From Bauldia sp. (lineage in GTDB: Bacteria; Pseudomonadota; Alphaproteobacteria; Rhizobiales; Kaistiaceae): DNA of 35,011 nt. The position numbers and the translations under genes were made by a program. Each line of letters starts with the position of its first letter. The stretch's first letter is position 1. Below the pieces are notes generated by a model, which worked only from the letters and a program-made list of their open reading frames with translations, did not search any database and had not been told where the DNA came from. The stretch spans positions 1 to 35,011 of the forward strand of contig JALHRF010000035.1 in NCBI GenBank assembly GCA_022841545.1, read 5' to 3'. Shown one piece after another: positions 16,111 through 23,162 of this stretch.

Positions 16111-16464
16111 ATGCGGTACCTTTGCCTGGTCTATTGCGAGGACTCGGCGTTCGCCGCCATGACCACGGACGAGAAGCGCACGCTCGACCGCGACTCGCTT
16201 GCCTATGATCGCGAGCTCGAGCGGCGGGGCCAGTTCGTCGCGGCGGACGCCCTCCAGCCGGTGCGCGAGTCTGCCACCGTTCGGGTTCGGGACGGCAGGA
16301 CGTCGGTGACGGACGGTCCTTTCGCCGAGACCAAGGAGCATTTGGGCGGCTTCATCCTGATCGAGGCCCGGGACATGAACGAGGCGATTCAGGCGGCCGC
16401 CGGCATCCCGCTTGCGAAGCTCGGAAGCATCGAGGTTCGGCCAGTCCTCAGGTTCGAAGCGTGA
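16111..16464 (+). CDS. YCII-related (DGPF) protein
   Basis: This 117-residue protein has the YciI-like/DGPF fold. It starts MRYLCLVY, contains the family motif TDGPFAETKEHLGGF near residue 67, and ends with a conserved EVRPVL strand. ATG 16111 was chosen over an upstream GTG because GGAG lies eight bases before it. DGPF proteins are the usual neighbours of ECF42 sigma factors and are thought to be their targets or partners. The catalytic role, if any, is unknown. It forms an operon with the sigma gene, 12 bases apart. Confidence 0.9.
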   Translation: MRYLCLVYCEDSAFAAMTTDEKRTLDRDSLAYDRELERRGQFVAADALQPVRESATVRVRDGRTSVTDGPFAETKEHLGGFILIEARDMNEAIQAAAGIPLAKLGSIEVRPVLRFEA

Positions 16465-16476
16465 GCGCGGGCGCGA

Positions 16477-17721
16477 ATGACCAGGACCGACATCGACGCT
16501 GTCTATCGGACCGAGTCCCGCCGGGTCCTCGCGACGCTGATCCGGCTGCTACGCGACTTCGATCTCGCCGAGGAGGCGATGAACGAGGCGTTCGTGGCGG
16601 CGGCGGAGCAGTGGCGGCGCGACGGCGTGCCCGGGAACCCGCGGGCCTGGCTCGTGTCGGCCGGCCGCTTCAAGGCAATCGACCGCCTTCGGCGCGGCGC
16701 GCGATTCGATGCGCTCGCGACCGAACTCGCCTTGCAGATCGAGGCCGACGCCGAGAGTCACCCGGACATGGACGACGATGCCATTCCCGATGATCGATTG
16801 CGCCTGATTTTCACCTGCTGCCACCCCGCTCTCCCGCCCGATGCTCAGGTCGCGCTGACGCTTCGTGAGGTGTGCGGTCTCACCACCGAGGAGATTGCAA
16901 GGGCCTTCCTGGTCTCGACCCCGACGATCGCGCAGCGCATCGTGCGCGCCAAGGCCAGAATACGCGACCAACGTCTTCCGTATGTCGTGCCGGAGTCCGC
17001 TGAGTTGCCGGATCGTCTGGATGCCGTCGTCCGGGTCGTCTACCTCGTCTTCAACGAGGGTTACTCGGCCTCGTCCGGTGATGCCGTGACCCGCGCCGAC
17101 CTGTCCGGCGAGGCGATTCGCCTCTGCCGCCTCCTCGTGGCGCTCCTCCCCGATCCGGAAGCGATCGGGCTTCTGGCGCTGATGCTTCTCCACGAATCGC
17201 GCCGTCACGCCCGCGCCACCCCCGACGGCGACCTGATCCTGCTCCCGGACCAGGACCGTACGCTGTGGGATCGCGACCTCGTCGCCGAGGGCCTCTCGCT
17301 CGTCGCGCGTCTGTCGGCCGTCGGCCGCATCGGTCCCTATGGTCTGCAGGCGTCGATCGCCGCCGTCCACGCGTCGTCGGCAACGTCCGAGGCGACAGAC
17401 TGGGGAGAAGTCGTCCGGCTCTACGCCGCGCTCCGCCGCATCGAGCCGTCGCCGGTCGTGGCCCTAAACCACGCCGCCGCCATGTCTTTTCAGTGCGGGC
17501 CTGAGGCCGGGCTGGCGTTGATGGAGGCGATGGCTGCCGAGGGTCATCTTTCCGAGTACCACCTCCTTCATTCCGCCCGGGCCGACCTCCTCCGCAGGCT
17601 CGGACGAATCGACGAGGCCCAGGCTGCCTACATCCGGGCCTTGGAACTGGCCAGGCAGGCGCCTGAGCGCCGGTTTCTCTCGCGCAGATTGGCGGAAATC
17701 GGTCGTTCCCGACCGGTTTGA
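16477..17721 (+). CDS. ECF42 group RNA polymerase sigma factor
   Basis: This 414-residue protein has sigma region 2 at about 5-75 (VYRTESRRVLATLIRLLRDFDLAEEAMNEAF and PRAWLVSAGRFKAIDRLRR) and sigma region 4 at about 115-165 (DAQVALTLREVCGLTTEEIARAFLVSTPTIAQRIVRAK). The long C-terminal extension is diagnostic of ECF42. It has a DUF6596-type part (VYLVFNEGYSAS...LMLLHESRRHAR) and a TPR-like end (RADLLRRLGRIDEAQAAYIRAL). There is no anti-sigma gene nearby. In this group the C-terminal domain is believed to control activity. The gene is cotranscribed with the YCII gene. Confidence 0.93.
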   Translation: MTRTDIDAVYRTESRRVLATLIRLLRDFDLAEEAMNEAFVAAAEQWRRDGVPGNPRAWLVSAGRFKAIDRLRRGARFDALATELALQIEADAESHPDMDDDAIPDDRLRLIFTCCHPALPPDAQVALTLREVCGLTTEEIARAFLVSTPTIAQRIVRAKARIRDQRLPYVVPESAELPDRLDAVVRVVYLVFNEGYSASSGDAVTRADLSGEAIRLCRLLVALLPDPEAIGLLALMLLHESRRHARATPDGDLILLPDQDRTLWDRDLVAEGLSLVARLSAVGRIGPYGLQASIAAVHASSATSEATDWGEVVRLYAALRRIEPSPVVALNHAAAMSFQCGPEAGLALMEAMAAEGHLSEYHLLHSARADLLRRLGRIDEAQAAYIRALELARQAPERRFLSRRLAEIGRSRPV

Positions 17722-17781
17722 CTTGATCTCCATTGCTTGCGCGGACACTATTCCGAGCCAAGCGCGAACGATGGAGAGCGA

Positions 17782-18039
17782 ATGCCCCCGCCAAAGGCTA
17801 TCGAAGATAATTGGCTCGTCCGCCCGCGGACCATACGATGGCTCTGGATTGTATTCATCGTCGTTCTCGCGGCGACCGTGCTCGCCGATCTCTTCATCGC
17901 TCATCACGGCAAATTCGGCATCGACGGAACCATGGGCTTCTACGCTTGGTATGGTTTCCTGAGCTGCGTAGGTCTGGTCTTCGCCGCGCGTGCTTTGGGC
18001 GTGATCCTCAAGCGACCGGCCGACTACTATGATCGCTAG
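17782..18039 (+). CDS. Small membrane protein coupled to antiporter-like subunit
   Basis: This 85-residue protein has two hydrophobic segments (LWIVFIVVLAATVLADLFI and YAWYGFLSCVGLVFAARALGVIL). The ATG at 17782 is preceded by GGAG (17773-17776), and the longer open frame upstream is not needed. It overlaps the next gene, a third NuoM/MrpD-like subunit, by 11 bases, so the two products are probably made together and may interact in the membrane. Similar small proteins precede this type of antiporter subunit in other alphaproteobacteria as far as I recall. The family name is not known to me. Confidence 0.8.
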   Translation: MPPPKAIEDNWLVRPRTIRWLWIVFIVVLAATVLADLFIAHHGKFGIDGTMGFYAWYGFLSCVGLVFAARALGVILKRPADYYDR

Positions 18040-19729
18040 CCTTGGTGCCTTCGGTTACCTGGTGACGCCGGGCGTCCTGATGATGGCGTCCGGGCTGCTT
18101 CTGTTCTTCCTGCGCGGGGCGATCAGAGATGCAGTCGTCCTGGTCGCGCCGATCGCAGTTCTCGCAGTCGTCTGGGTAACGCCGGAAGGATCATCGGAAC
18201 CGTTACGCTGGCTCGGGTATGAACTCGTCCCGTTTCGGTCCGACGCCCTGAGCCGTCTCTTCGCGACCGTGTTTTTGATCACCGCCTTCGCAGCCGGTCT
18301 CTATGCGCTCCGTCAGGAGCGGCGGAACGAGATACCGTTCGCGTTCCTGTACGCCGGCGCTGCCCTCGGCGTGGTTTTCGCAGCCGACCTTATCACGGTC
18401 TTCGTGTTCTGGGAGCTGATGGCGCTCTGTTCGACGCTCATCGTCTGGCTCGGAGGACCGGGAGCCCGCGGCGCCGGCTTGCGCTACATCGTCATCCATC
18501 TGTTCGGCGGAGTCCTCCTCATGGCGGGGATCGCCGGTCATGTTGCGGAGACGGGCTCGATCGCGTTCGTGGCGATGCGGGCGGATTCGCCGGCCCAATG
18601 GCTGATCCTTGCGGGATTCCTGCTCAACGCCGGTTGCTGGCCGACCTCGGCCTGGCTTCCCGACGCCTATCCCGAGGCATCGTGGTCGGGTACCGTCTTC
18701 CTCTCCGCTTTCACCACCAAGACCGCAGTGCTTGTGCTTCTCCGGGGCTTCCCCGGGGAGGAGATCCTGATCGTGCTCGGGTTGGTCATGGTCTTCTACG
18801 GCATCCTGTACGCCATCCTCGAGAACGACATGCGCCGGATCCTTGCCTATTCCATCGTCAGCCAGGTCGGCTTCATGGTGACGGCAATAGGTATTGGATC
18901 CGAACTCGCGCTCAACGGCGCCGCCGCTCACGCCTTCGTGCATATCATCTACAAGGCGCTGCTCCTGATGTCGGCCGGGTCGGTACTGCTGATGACGGGG
19001 CGGCGGAAGTGCAGCGAGCTGGGCGGCCTGTTCCGTACCATGCCGATCACCACCATTTGCGGACTCATCGGCGCCCTGTCGATATCCGCGTTCCCCCTGA
19101 CGTCGGGCTTCGTCGCGAAGTCCTTCATCTCCGACGCGGCCGGAGATGCCGGGCTGGCGGCGGTCTGGTTGCTGTTGACCGCGGCGTCCGCAGGCACCGT
19201 CCTCTACGCGGGCATCAGGTTCCCATGGTTCGTCTTCTTCCAGAAAGATTCAGGACTGCGGCCGCCGGATCCTCCCCGCAGCATGCGCACCGCCATGATC
19301 CTGATGTCGGCGCTCTGCATCGGGATCGGCATCTTCCCCGGGCCGCTCTACGCTCTCCTGCCCCATCGGGTTGATATTGTTCCCTATACCGGAGCGCATG
19401 TGGTCTCGCAGCTGCAGTTGCTGCTGTTCTCCGGCCTTGCCTTTTTCCTGCTCCTTGGCTGGCTCAAGCGCACCGACACCATCACGCTGGACGTCGATTG
19501 GCTCTGGAGGCGCCTCGGGCCGGCGGTCTACCGCACCCTCGACGGCGGCTCCAGCCGGGCTTGGGAGGCGGTGACGGGAAGGGCGCAGCGTGGAGTTGAG
19601 AGATTGTTCGGCACTGTCTACCGACACCACGGGCCGCAGGGCATTCTGGCCCGCGCCTGGCCGACAGGAAGCATGGCGCTTTGGGCCGTCTTTCTGCTCG
19701 GAGCCTATCTGATTTTCTACTACATCTGA
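18029..19729 (+). CDS. Third Na+/H+ antiporter subunit D-like (NuoM/MrpD-type)
   Basis: This 566-residue polytopic protein has the proton-conducting transporter fold. Glu129 in FVFWELMALCS matches the channel Glu, and NDMRRILAYSIVSQVGF and HAFVHIIYKALLLMSAG are present. The helix that carries the key Lys in MrpD reads GFLLNAGCWPTSAWLPDAYPEAS, so Asn200 stands where Lys is usual and Ser replaces the His before WLP. I believe this is typical of this subfamily, and it may not pump by the standard route. The C-terminal 90 residues include an amphipathic region and a final membrane helix. It very likely belongs functionally to the Mrp system at 9387-14838. Confidence 0.9.
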   Translation: MIASLGAFGYLVTPGVLMMASGLLLFFLRGAIRDAVVLVAPIAVLAVVWVTPEGSSEPLRWLGYELVPFRSDALSRLFATVFLITAFAAGLYALRQERRNEIPFAFLYAGAALGVVFAADLITVFVFWELMALCSTLIVWLGGPGARGAGLRYIVIHLFGGVLLMAGIAGHVAETGSIAFVAMRADSPAQWLILAGFLLNAGCWPTSAWLPDAYPEASWSGTVFLSAFTTKTAVLVLLRGFPGEEILIVLGLVMVFYGILYAILENDMRRILAYSIVSQVGFMVTAIGIGSELALNGAAAHAFVHIIYKALLLMSAGSVLLMTGRRKCSELGGLFRTMPITTICGLIGALSISAFPLTSGFVAKSFISDAAGDAGLAAVWLLLTAASAGTVLYAGIRFPWFVFFQKDSGLRPPDPPRSMRTAMILMSALCIGIGIFPGPLYALLPHRVDIVPYTGAHVVSQLQLLLFSGLAFFLLLGWLKRTDTITLDVDWLWRRLGPAVYRTLDGGSSRAWEAVTGRAQRGVERLFGTVYRHHGPQGILARAWPTGSMALWAVFLLGAYLIFYYI

Positions 19730-19915
19730 ACCGTCTTCTTTTGTTCGCAGATCATTCGCAGGCAGGGCCCCCCGGGCGACATTCTGTCGCTTTTGCATAC
19801 GGGCAAGTCATCAACACAGCGATAGACGGCGACCATCGTCAAGCCGTCTTGTTTTCCACCGATTCCAGCGTCTGCCCAAGGTTTCGCAGTAAAACCCTAG
19901 CCGGTGAAAACTCTC

Positions 19916-19944
19916 TTGTTTTTGGAAGGTGTGCTATATATAGG
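19916..19944 (+). promoter_or_regulatory. Candidate mucR promoter
   Basis: TTGTTT (19916-19921) and TATAGG (19939-19944) are 17 bases apart, in an AT-rich patch (CTATATATAGG) that stands out in this region. Transcription from here would give a leader of about 130 bases before mucR. MucR/Ros proteins favour AT-rich targets and often repress their own gene, so the same patch may be an operator. That is inference. Confidence 0.5.
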
Positions 19945-19997
19945 GGTGAAGTAACAGAGTCGGACCGATCAAATCGATCCGGCAAAGACGCGGGTTC

Positions 19998-20045
19998 GAT
20001 CAGCAACGGATGTAACAACTAGCGTGCCTCGCTGATCCCCGTTGC
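19998..20045 (+). promoter_or_regulatory. mucR leader with two mutually exclusive stems
   Basis: The gap at 19730-20083 (354 bases) holds no gene. In it, GATCAGC (19998-20004) pairs perfectly with GCTGATC (20031-20037), and GCAACGG (20003-20009) pairs with CCGTTGC (20039-20045). The two stems share bases and cross each other, so only one can form in full. This is the layout expected of a switching 5' leader, but also possible by chance. Confidence 0.35.
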
Positions 20046-20083
20046 GGGATTGTGTTCTTAATCAAACGTCAACAAGGTGCATC

Positions 20084-20500
20084 ATGAACGACCAAATCGC
20101 CGGTTCCGATCTGATCGATCTGGCAGCCGAAATCGTGTCTGCCTACGTCAGCAACAACTCGGTCCCTTCCGCTGATCTCCCAACTCTCATTGCCGAGGTT
20201 CACCGGGCGTTGAGCAGCACGCAGCAAGGGGTCGTCAAGTCTGAGCCGGAACCCTTGAAGCCGGCAGTCAACCCGAAGAAGTCGGTGTTTCCGGATTACA
20301 TCGTGTGCCTCGAGGACGGCAAGAAGTTCAAGTCGCTGAAGCGGCATCTGCGGACCCACTACGATCTGTCGCCTGAGGAGTATCGGGAGAAGTGGGGCCT
20401 TCCCGCCGACTATCCGATGGTGGCGCCGAACTACGCGGCGGCACGCTCGGCCCTTGCCAAGAAGATGGGTCTCGGTCAGCAGCGCCGGAAGCGCACATAG
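20084..20500 (+). CDS. mucR: MucR/Ros family transcriptional regulator
   Basis: This 138-residue protein has the MucR layout: an N-terminal oligomerisation helix region ([19 protein letters not shown]...[12 protein letters not shown]), a proline-rich linker, and the single prokaryotic zinc-finger domain ([39 protein letters not shown] ending in [11 protein letters not shown]). The metal site reads Cys-x2-Asp...His-x4-His, with Asp in place of the second Cys, as in some Rhizobium-group homologues. MucR proteins are nucleoid-associated repressors controlling surface polysaccharide, motility and cell-cycle genes. The ATG at 20084 is the natural start (MNDQ), although no strong ribosome site is seen. 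Confidence 0.95.
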   Translation: MNDQIAGSDLIDLAAEIVSAYVSNNSVPSADLPTLIAEVHRALSSTQQGVVKSEPEPLKPAVNPKKSVFPDYIVCLEDGKKFKSLKRHLRTHYDLSPEEYREKWGLPADYPMVAPNYAAARSALAKKMGLGQQRRKRT

Positions 20501-20512
20501 CCCGCTCTTCAG

Positions 20513-20562
20513 GCCTGTGGGAACAGGCGAAGCCGCGGCTGGCGCCCCTACGGGGGCGCCAG
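20513..20562. terminator. Two hairpins between convergent mucR and DUF6477-like gene
   Basis: GCCTGT/ACAGGC (20513-20518 and 20523-20528) with a GGGA loop is followed by a very stable stem, CTGGCGCCCC/GGGGCGCCAG (20539-20548 and 20553-20562), with a TACG tetraloop. The second stem overlaps the stop codon of the minus-strand gene. No T-run is present on either side. The position between convergent genes supports a bidirectional terminator or mRNA 3' end. Confidence 0.5.
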
Positions 20563-20823
20563 GTCGAGTTCTCGGCCTCTCTTCGCCATGCGACTCTCGG
20601 CGGCATAAGCTTGGCTGAGGGCGAGGTGGCGGTTGAGGTCGTAGGTCCAGTGACCCGAGCGTCCGCGGTTTCGTTCCGCGCGTAGCGCTCGGGAGAGCTT
20701 GGCGAGGATCGCTTGTCGCGCCGCCGGGCTGTCGTTACGAATCTCATCCGGTCCGATCGGGAGAAGCCTGGCCAGGTGTCGGCTTCTGTCGTAGGTTTCG
20801 CTTCCGTCGGCTATCACCCGCAC
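20548..20823 (-). CDS. DUF6477-like small protein
   Basis: This protein of 91 residues from GTG 20821-20823 has the conserved C-terminal pattern RHLARLLPIGPDEI...SRALRAERNRGRSGHWTYDLNRHLALSQAY that I associate with small alphaproteobacterial DUF6477 proteins of unknown function. The frame is open up to 21042, but the extra N-terminal 73 residues are basic, low-complexity and include the GGGGACA repeats, so a downstream start is more likely. The exact start is uncertain. It lies antisense between mucR and the DnaA-like gene. Confidence 0.55.
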   Translation of the reverse strand: MRVIADGSETYDRSRHLARLLPIGPDEIRNDSPAARQAILAKLSRALRAERNRGRSGHWTYDLNRHLALSQAYAAESRMAKRGRELDLAPP

Positions 20824-20957
20824 AAGGGATCGCGGCGCCTGCTGTCGTAGCCGCCGCCCGTGCCGGACATCGTTCCATTCGTTGCTCTGACTTGATGTTC
20901 TCCTCACTTTCGGCCTCCGCCTGGATGGGGCGCCGATCTTCTTCGCTCCGGGTCCCG

Positions 20958-21010
20958 CGGGGACAAGTCGGCGGCCTGTCCCCGTTTCGATGACCTGAGG
21001 CCTGTCCCCG
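20958..21010. repeat. Three TGTCCCCG repeats, two of them inverted
   Basis: CGGGGACA (20958-20965) is the exact reverse complement of TGTCCCCG (20977-20984), with an 11-base loop. A further direct copy lies at 21003-21010, each plus-strand copy being preceded by CC. They may be REP-like elements or an operator upstream of the DnaA-like gene. Confidence 0.5.
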
Positions 21011-21055
21011 GATTTCTTGCGGAAAGTTATCCCCGCCGTCACGAACCAAGCTATG

Positions 21056-21073
21056 ATAGGATAAGATTCCTAT
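21056..21073 (+). promoter_or_regulatory. Inverted repeat upstream of the DnaA-like gene
   Basis: ATAGGA (21056-21061) and TCCTAT (21068-21073) form a perfect 6-6-6 inverted repeat that ends 18 bases before the ATG at 21092. It overlaps the likely -10 region or the transcript start, so an operator role is plausible. Confidence 0.4.
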
Positions 21074-21091
21074 GAAGATGGAGTGACATTG

Positions 21092-21487
21092 ATGACCGCA
21101 CTGAATCCGGAAACGTCAGGCACAGTGAGGGGCAGGCGGGGAAACCGCGAGAACGATCGCATGAGCCAGGCGCTGGGGGCCATCGTCGCGTCGGCACTCG
21201 GGCTTGGACTCGAGGAACTCAGGTCCGCCCGTCGTGGCACGGCGGACGTCTCGTTCGCCCGCCAGGTCGCGATGTATCTCGCGCATACCCACCTCGGGTT
21301 TCCGTTTGTCGTGACGGGCCGCCTGTTCGGGCGCGACCGCACCACCGCGCGTCACGCATGCCGCCAGGTTGAAGACCGGCGGGAGGATCCCAGGGTTGAT
21401 TGTCTCATCGACTGTCTGGAGCGTGCGCTGGACCTCTCGGTTGACCTCGGCCGGTTCGGTGGGAGCCGTCGTTCCAATGCGGGCTGA
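21092..21487 (+). CDS. DnaA domain IV-like helix-turn-helix protein
   Basis: This 131-residue protein resembles the C-terminal DNA-binding domain of DnaA: RQVAMYLAHTHLGFPFVVTGRLFGRDRTTARHACRQVE (residues about 59-97) parallels ARQIAMYL...GLFGGRDHTTVxHAxxxIE. The AAA+ ATPase part is missing, so it cannot initiate replication by itself. It may bind DnaA-box-like DNA or act as a regulator. The ATG at 21092 has GGAG eight bases upstream (21080-21083). It overlaps the following DUF6456 gene by 11 bases, a pairing I recall as typical for Hyphomicrobiales. Confidence 0.83.
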   Translation: MTALNPETSGTVRGRRGNRENDRMSQALGAIVASALGLGLEELRSARRGTADVSFARQVAMYLAHTHLGFPFVVTGRLFGRDRTTARHACRQVEDRREDPRVDCLIDCLERALDLSVDLGRFGGSRRSNAG

Positions 21488-22241
21488 AGAGAAGCGGTCC
21501 CTGAGCCTCCTGAAGAGGATTGCAGCGCGAGACGACGCCGCCACGGCCGCCGGGGACGGCCTGGTGGACGGCCTCGAACGGCGCGGATTGGTGGAGCGTC
21601 AGCAAGGACGGCTCAATGTAACGCCGCTCGGCATCGCCGCGCTCAGGCGACACCTTGCCGGAGCCGACGGATTCCCGGCCCAGCACCAGTCCCGCGTCAG
21701 GATGGGTATCGAGGACGGCAATCTCGGCCGGGCGAGCGTTACCGTCAACGAAGACGAGAGCCCGCTCTCACGTTTGCGCCGGACCAAGGGGCGCGACGGA
21801 CATCCCCTGATCGGGGCGGCAGAGTTCGCCGCCGGCGAGAGGCTGCGCGCCGACTTCACTCGTGGGCAGCTGATGCCGCGGGTGACGGCCAACTGGTCGG
21901 CTTCGGTTTCGCTCCGCCGCCGCGGCGATGGCGGGGGAGGGATGGCGGAGATGACGGAGGCGATCGTCGCCGCGCGCCAGCGGGTCGACCGGGCGCTCGT
22001 GGCTGCGGGGCCGGATTTCGCAGGATTGCTTCTCGACTTTTGCTGCTTCCTGAAGGGCATCGAGGACATAGAACGGCAGCGTTCGTGGCCTGCGCGTTCG
22101 GCGAAGCTGGTGCTACGACTCGCGCTCGCAAGTCTTGCCCGTCACTACGGCCTCATCGAGTCGGCAAGAGGACGGGATGCCGGCGGACGCATCACGCACT
22201 GGGGCACCGACAACTACCGCCCCACGATCAAGCCGGACTGA
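21477..22241 (+). CDS. DUF6456 domain protein
   Basis: This 254-residue protein has an N-terminal winged-helix-like part (LLKRIAAR...LVDGLERRGLVERQQGRLNVTPLGIAALRRHL). A linker follows, then the conserved block ESPLSRLRRTKGRDGHPLIGAAEFAAGERLRADF, FTRGQLMPRVTANWSAS and a C-terminal helical region ending in THWGTDNYRPTI. I recall this architecture as DUF6456 proteins of Rhizobiales, often next to the DnaA-like gene. It is probably a DNA-binding regulator. The start ATG 21477 lies inside the end of the upstream gene, suggesting coupled translation. Confidence 0.83.
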   Translation: MRAEEKRSLSLLKRIAARDDAATAAGDGLVDGLERRGLVERQQGRLNVTPLGIAALRRHLAGADGFPAQHQSRVRMGIEDGNLGRASVTVNEDESPLSRLRRTKGRDGHPLIGAAEFAAGERLRADFTRGQLMPRVTANWSASVSLRRRGDGGGGMAEMTEAIVAARQRVDRALVAAGPDFAGLLLDFCCFLKGIEDIERQRSWPARSAKLVLRLALASLARHYGLIESARGRDAGGRITHWGTDNYRPTIKPD

Positions 22242-22258
22242 GCACCTGCCGCAGCGCG

Positions 22259-23158
22259 CTATCCCTTCACGACTCCTTCCGCGAGACCCTTGAAGAAGAG
22301 CTTCTGAGCGAAAGCGAAGGCGACGATGCCGGGCGCGACGACGATGACGTAGACGGCGGCCAGCGCCGGCCAGGTCCATTGGCCCAGACCGCCCTGCGCG
22401 GCGGCGAGCACCACCGGCATGGTGCGCCGGTCCTGGTCGTTGGTCAGCGTCGAGCAGAGCAGGAACTCGCCCCAGGCGGTGACGAAGTTGACGATGAAGA
22501 TGACCACCAGGCCGTTCCGTACCATCGGCAGGCCGATCGACCACAGGATCCGCCAGTGGCCGGCGCCGTCCATCTTTGCCGCCTCGATCATCTGATGCGG
22601 GATGAGTTGGAACATCGACCGCATGATCAGCACGCTGATCGCGAGGTTGAGGGTGACATAGGGCAGGATCAAGCCGCTGGTCACGTTGATCAGGTTGAGG
22701 AAACTCTGGATCTCGTAGATCGAGATGATGGAGACGACGCGGATCGGCAGGTAGAGCGAGACCAGAAGGACGGCAATCATGATGCCCATGCCGCGCGCCC
22801 TCATGTGGACGAGGGCGTAGCCCGCGAGCACGGCACAGGCGGTGGTGAGCAGCACCGTCGCGGTGGTGACGTAGATGCTGTTGAAGAGGTTGACCGGCAG
22901 CGTGTCGATCTTGTCGAACACGTAGCCGTAATGCGTGAAATCGAACCGGCGCGGCCAGAAGTCGCCGCGCATTGAATCGGGCCGCGACTTCACCGACATG
23001 ATCAGCACCCAGGCGAGCGGAGCCAGGATGATGATCATGAAGAAGTTGATGACGACGTGGCGGATGACGGGACCGCGGTTGCGTCCGAACCAGCCGCGGG
23101 TGTCGCCGACGACCTCGGCCGGCTGAAAGCCGCCGCGGTCGATTGCCTCAACGCTCAT
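22259..23158 (-). CDS. Carbohydrate ABC transporter permease (MalG/UgpE type)
   Basis: This 299-residue inner-membrane protein has six predicted helices. The cytoplasmic EAA loop, MIEAAKMDGAGHWRILWSIGLPMVRNG (near residue 190), contacts the ATPase. It is the last gene of the importer unit, four bases after its partner permease. Family membership (CUT1-type sugar, glycerol phosphate or oligosaccharide import) is clear. The substrate is not. It converges with the DUF6456 gene, so no ATPase gene follows. Confidence 0.94.
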   Translation of the reverse strand: MSVEAIDRGGFQPAEVVGDTRGWFGRNRGPVIRHVVINFFMIIILAPLAWVLIMSVKSRPDSMRGDFWPRRFDFTHYGYVFDKIDTLPVNLFNSIYVTTATVLLTTACAVLAGYALVHMRARGMGIMIAVLLVSLYLPIRVVSIISIYEIQSFLNLINVTSGLILPYVTLNLAISVLIMRSMFQLIPHQMIEAAKMDGAGHWRILWSIGLPMVRNGLVVIFIVNFVTAWGEFLLCSTLTNDQDRRTMPVVLAAAQGGLGQWTWPALAAVYVIVVAPGIVAFAFAQKLFFKGLAEGVVKG

Positions 23159-23162
23159 GGGC

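Noticed and set aside
21028-21036. TTATCCCCG resembling a DnaA box near the DnaA-like gene
   Set aside because: Only 7 of 9 positions match, there is a single copy, and it is not an origin-like cluster.
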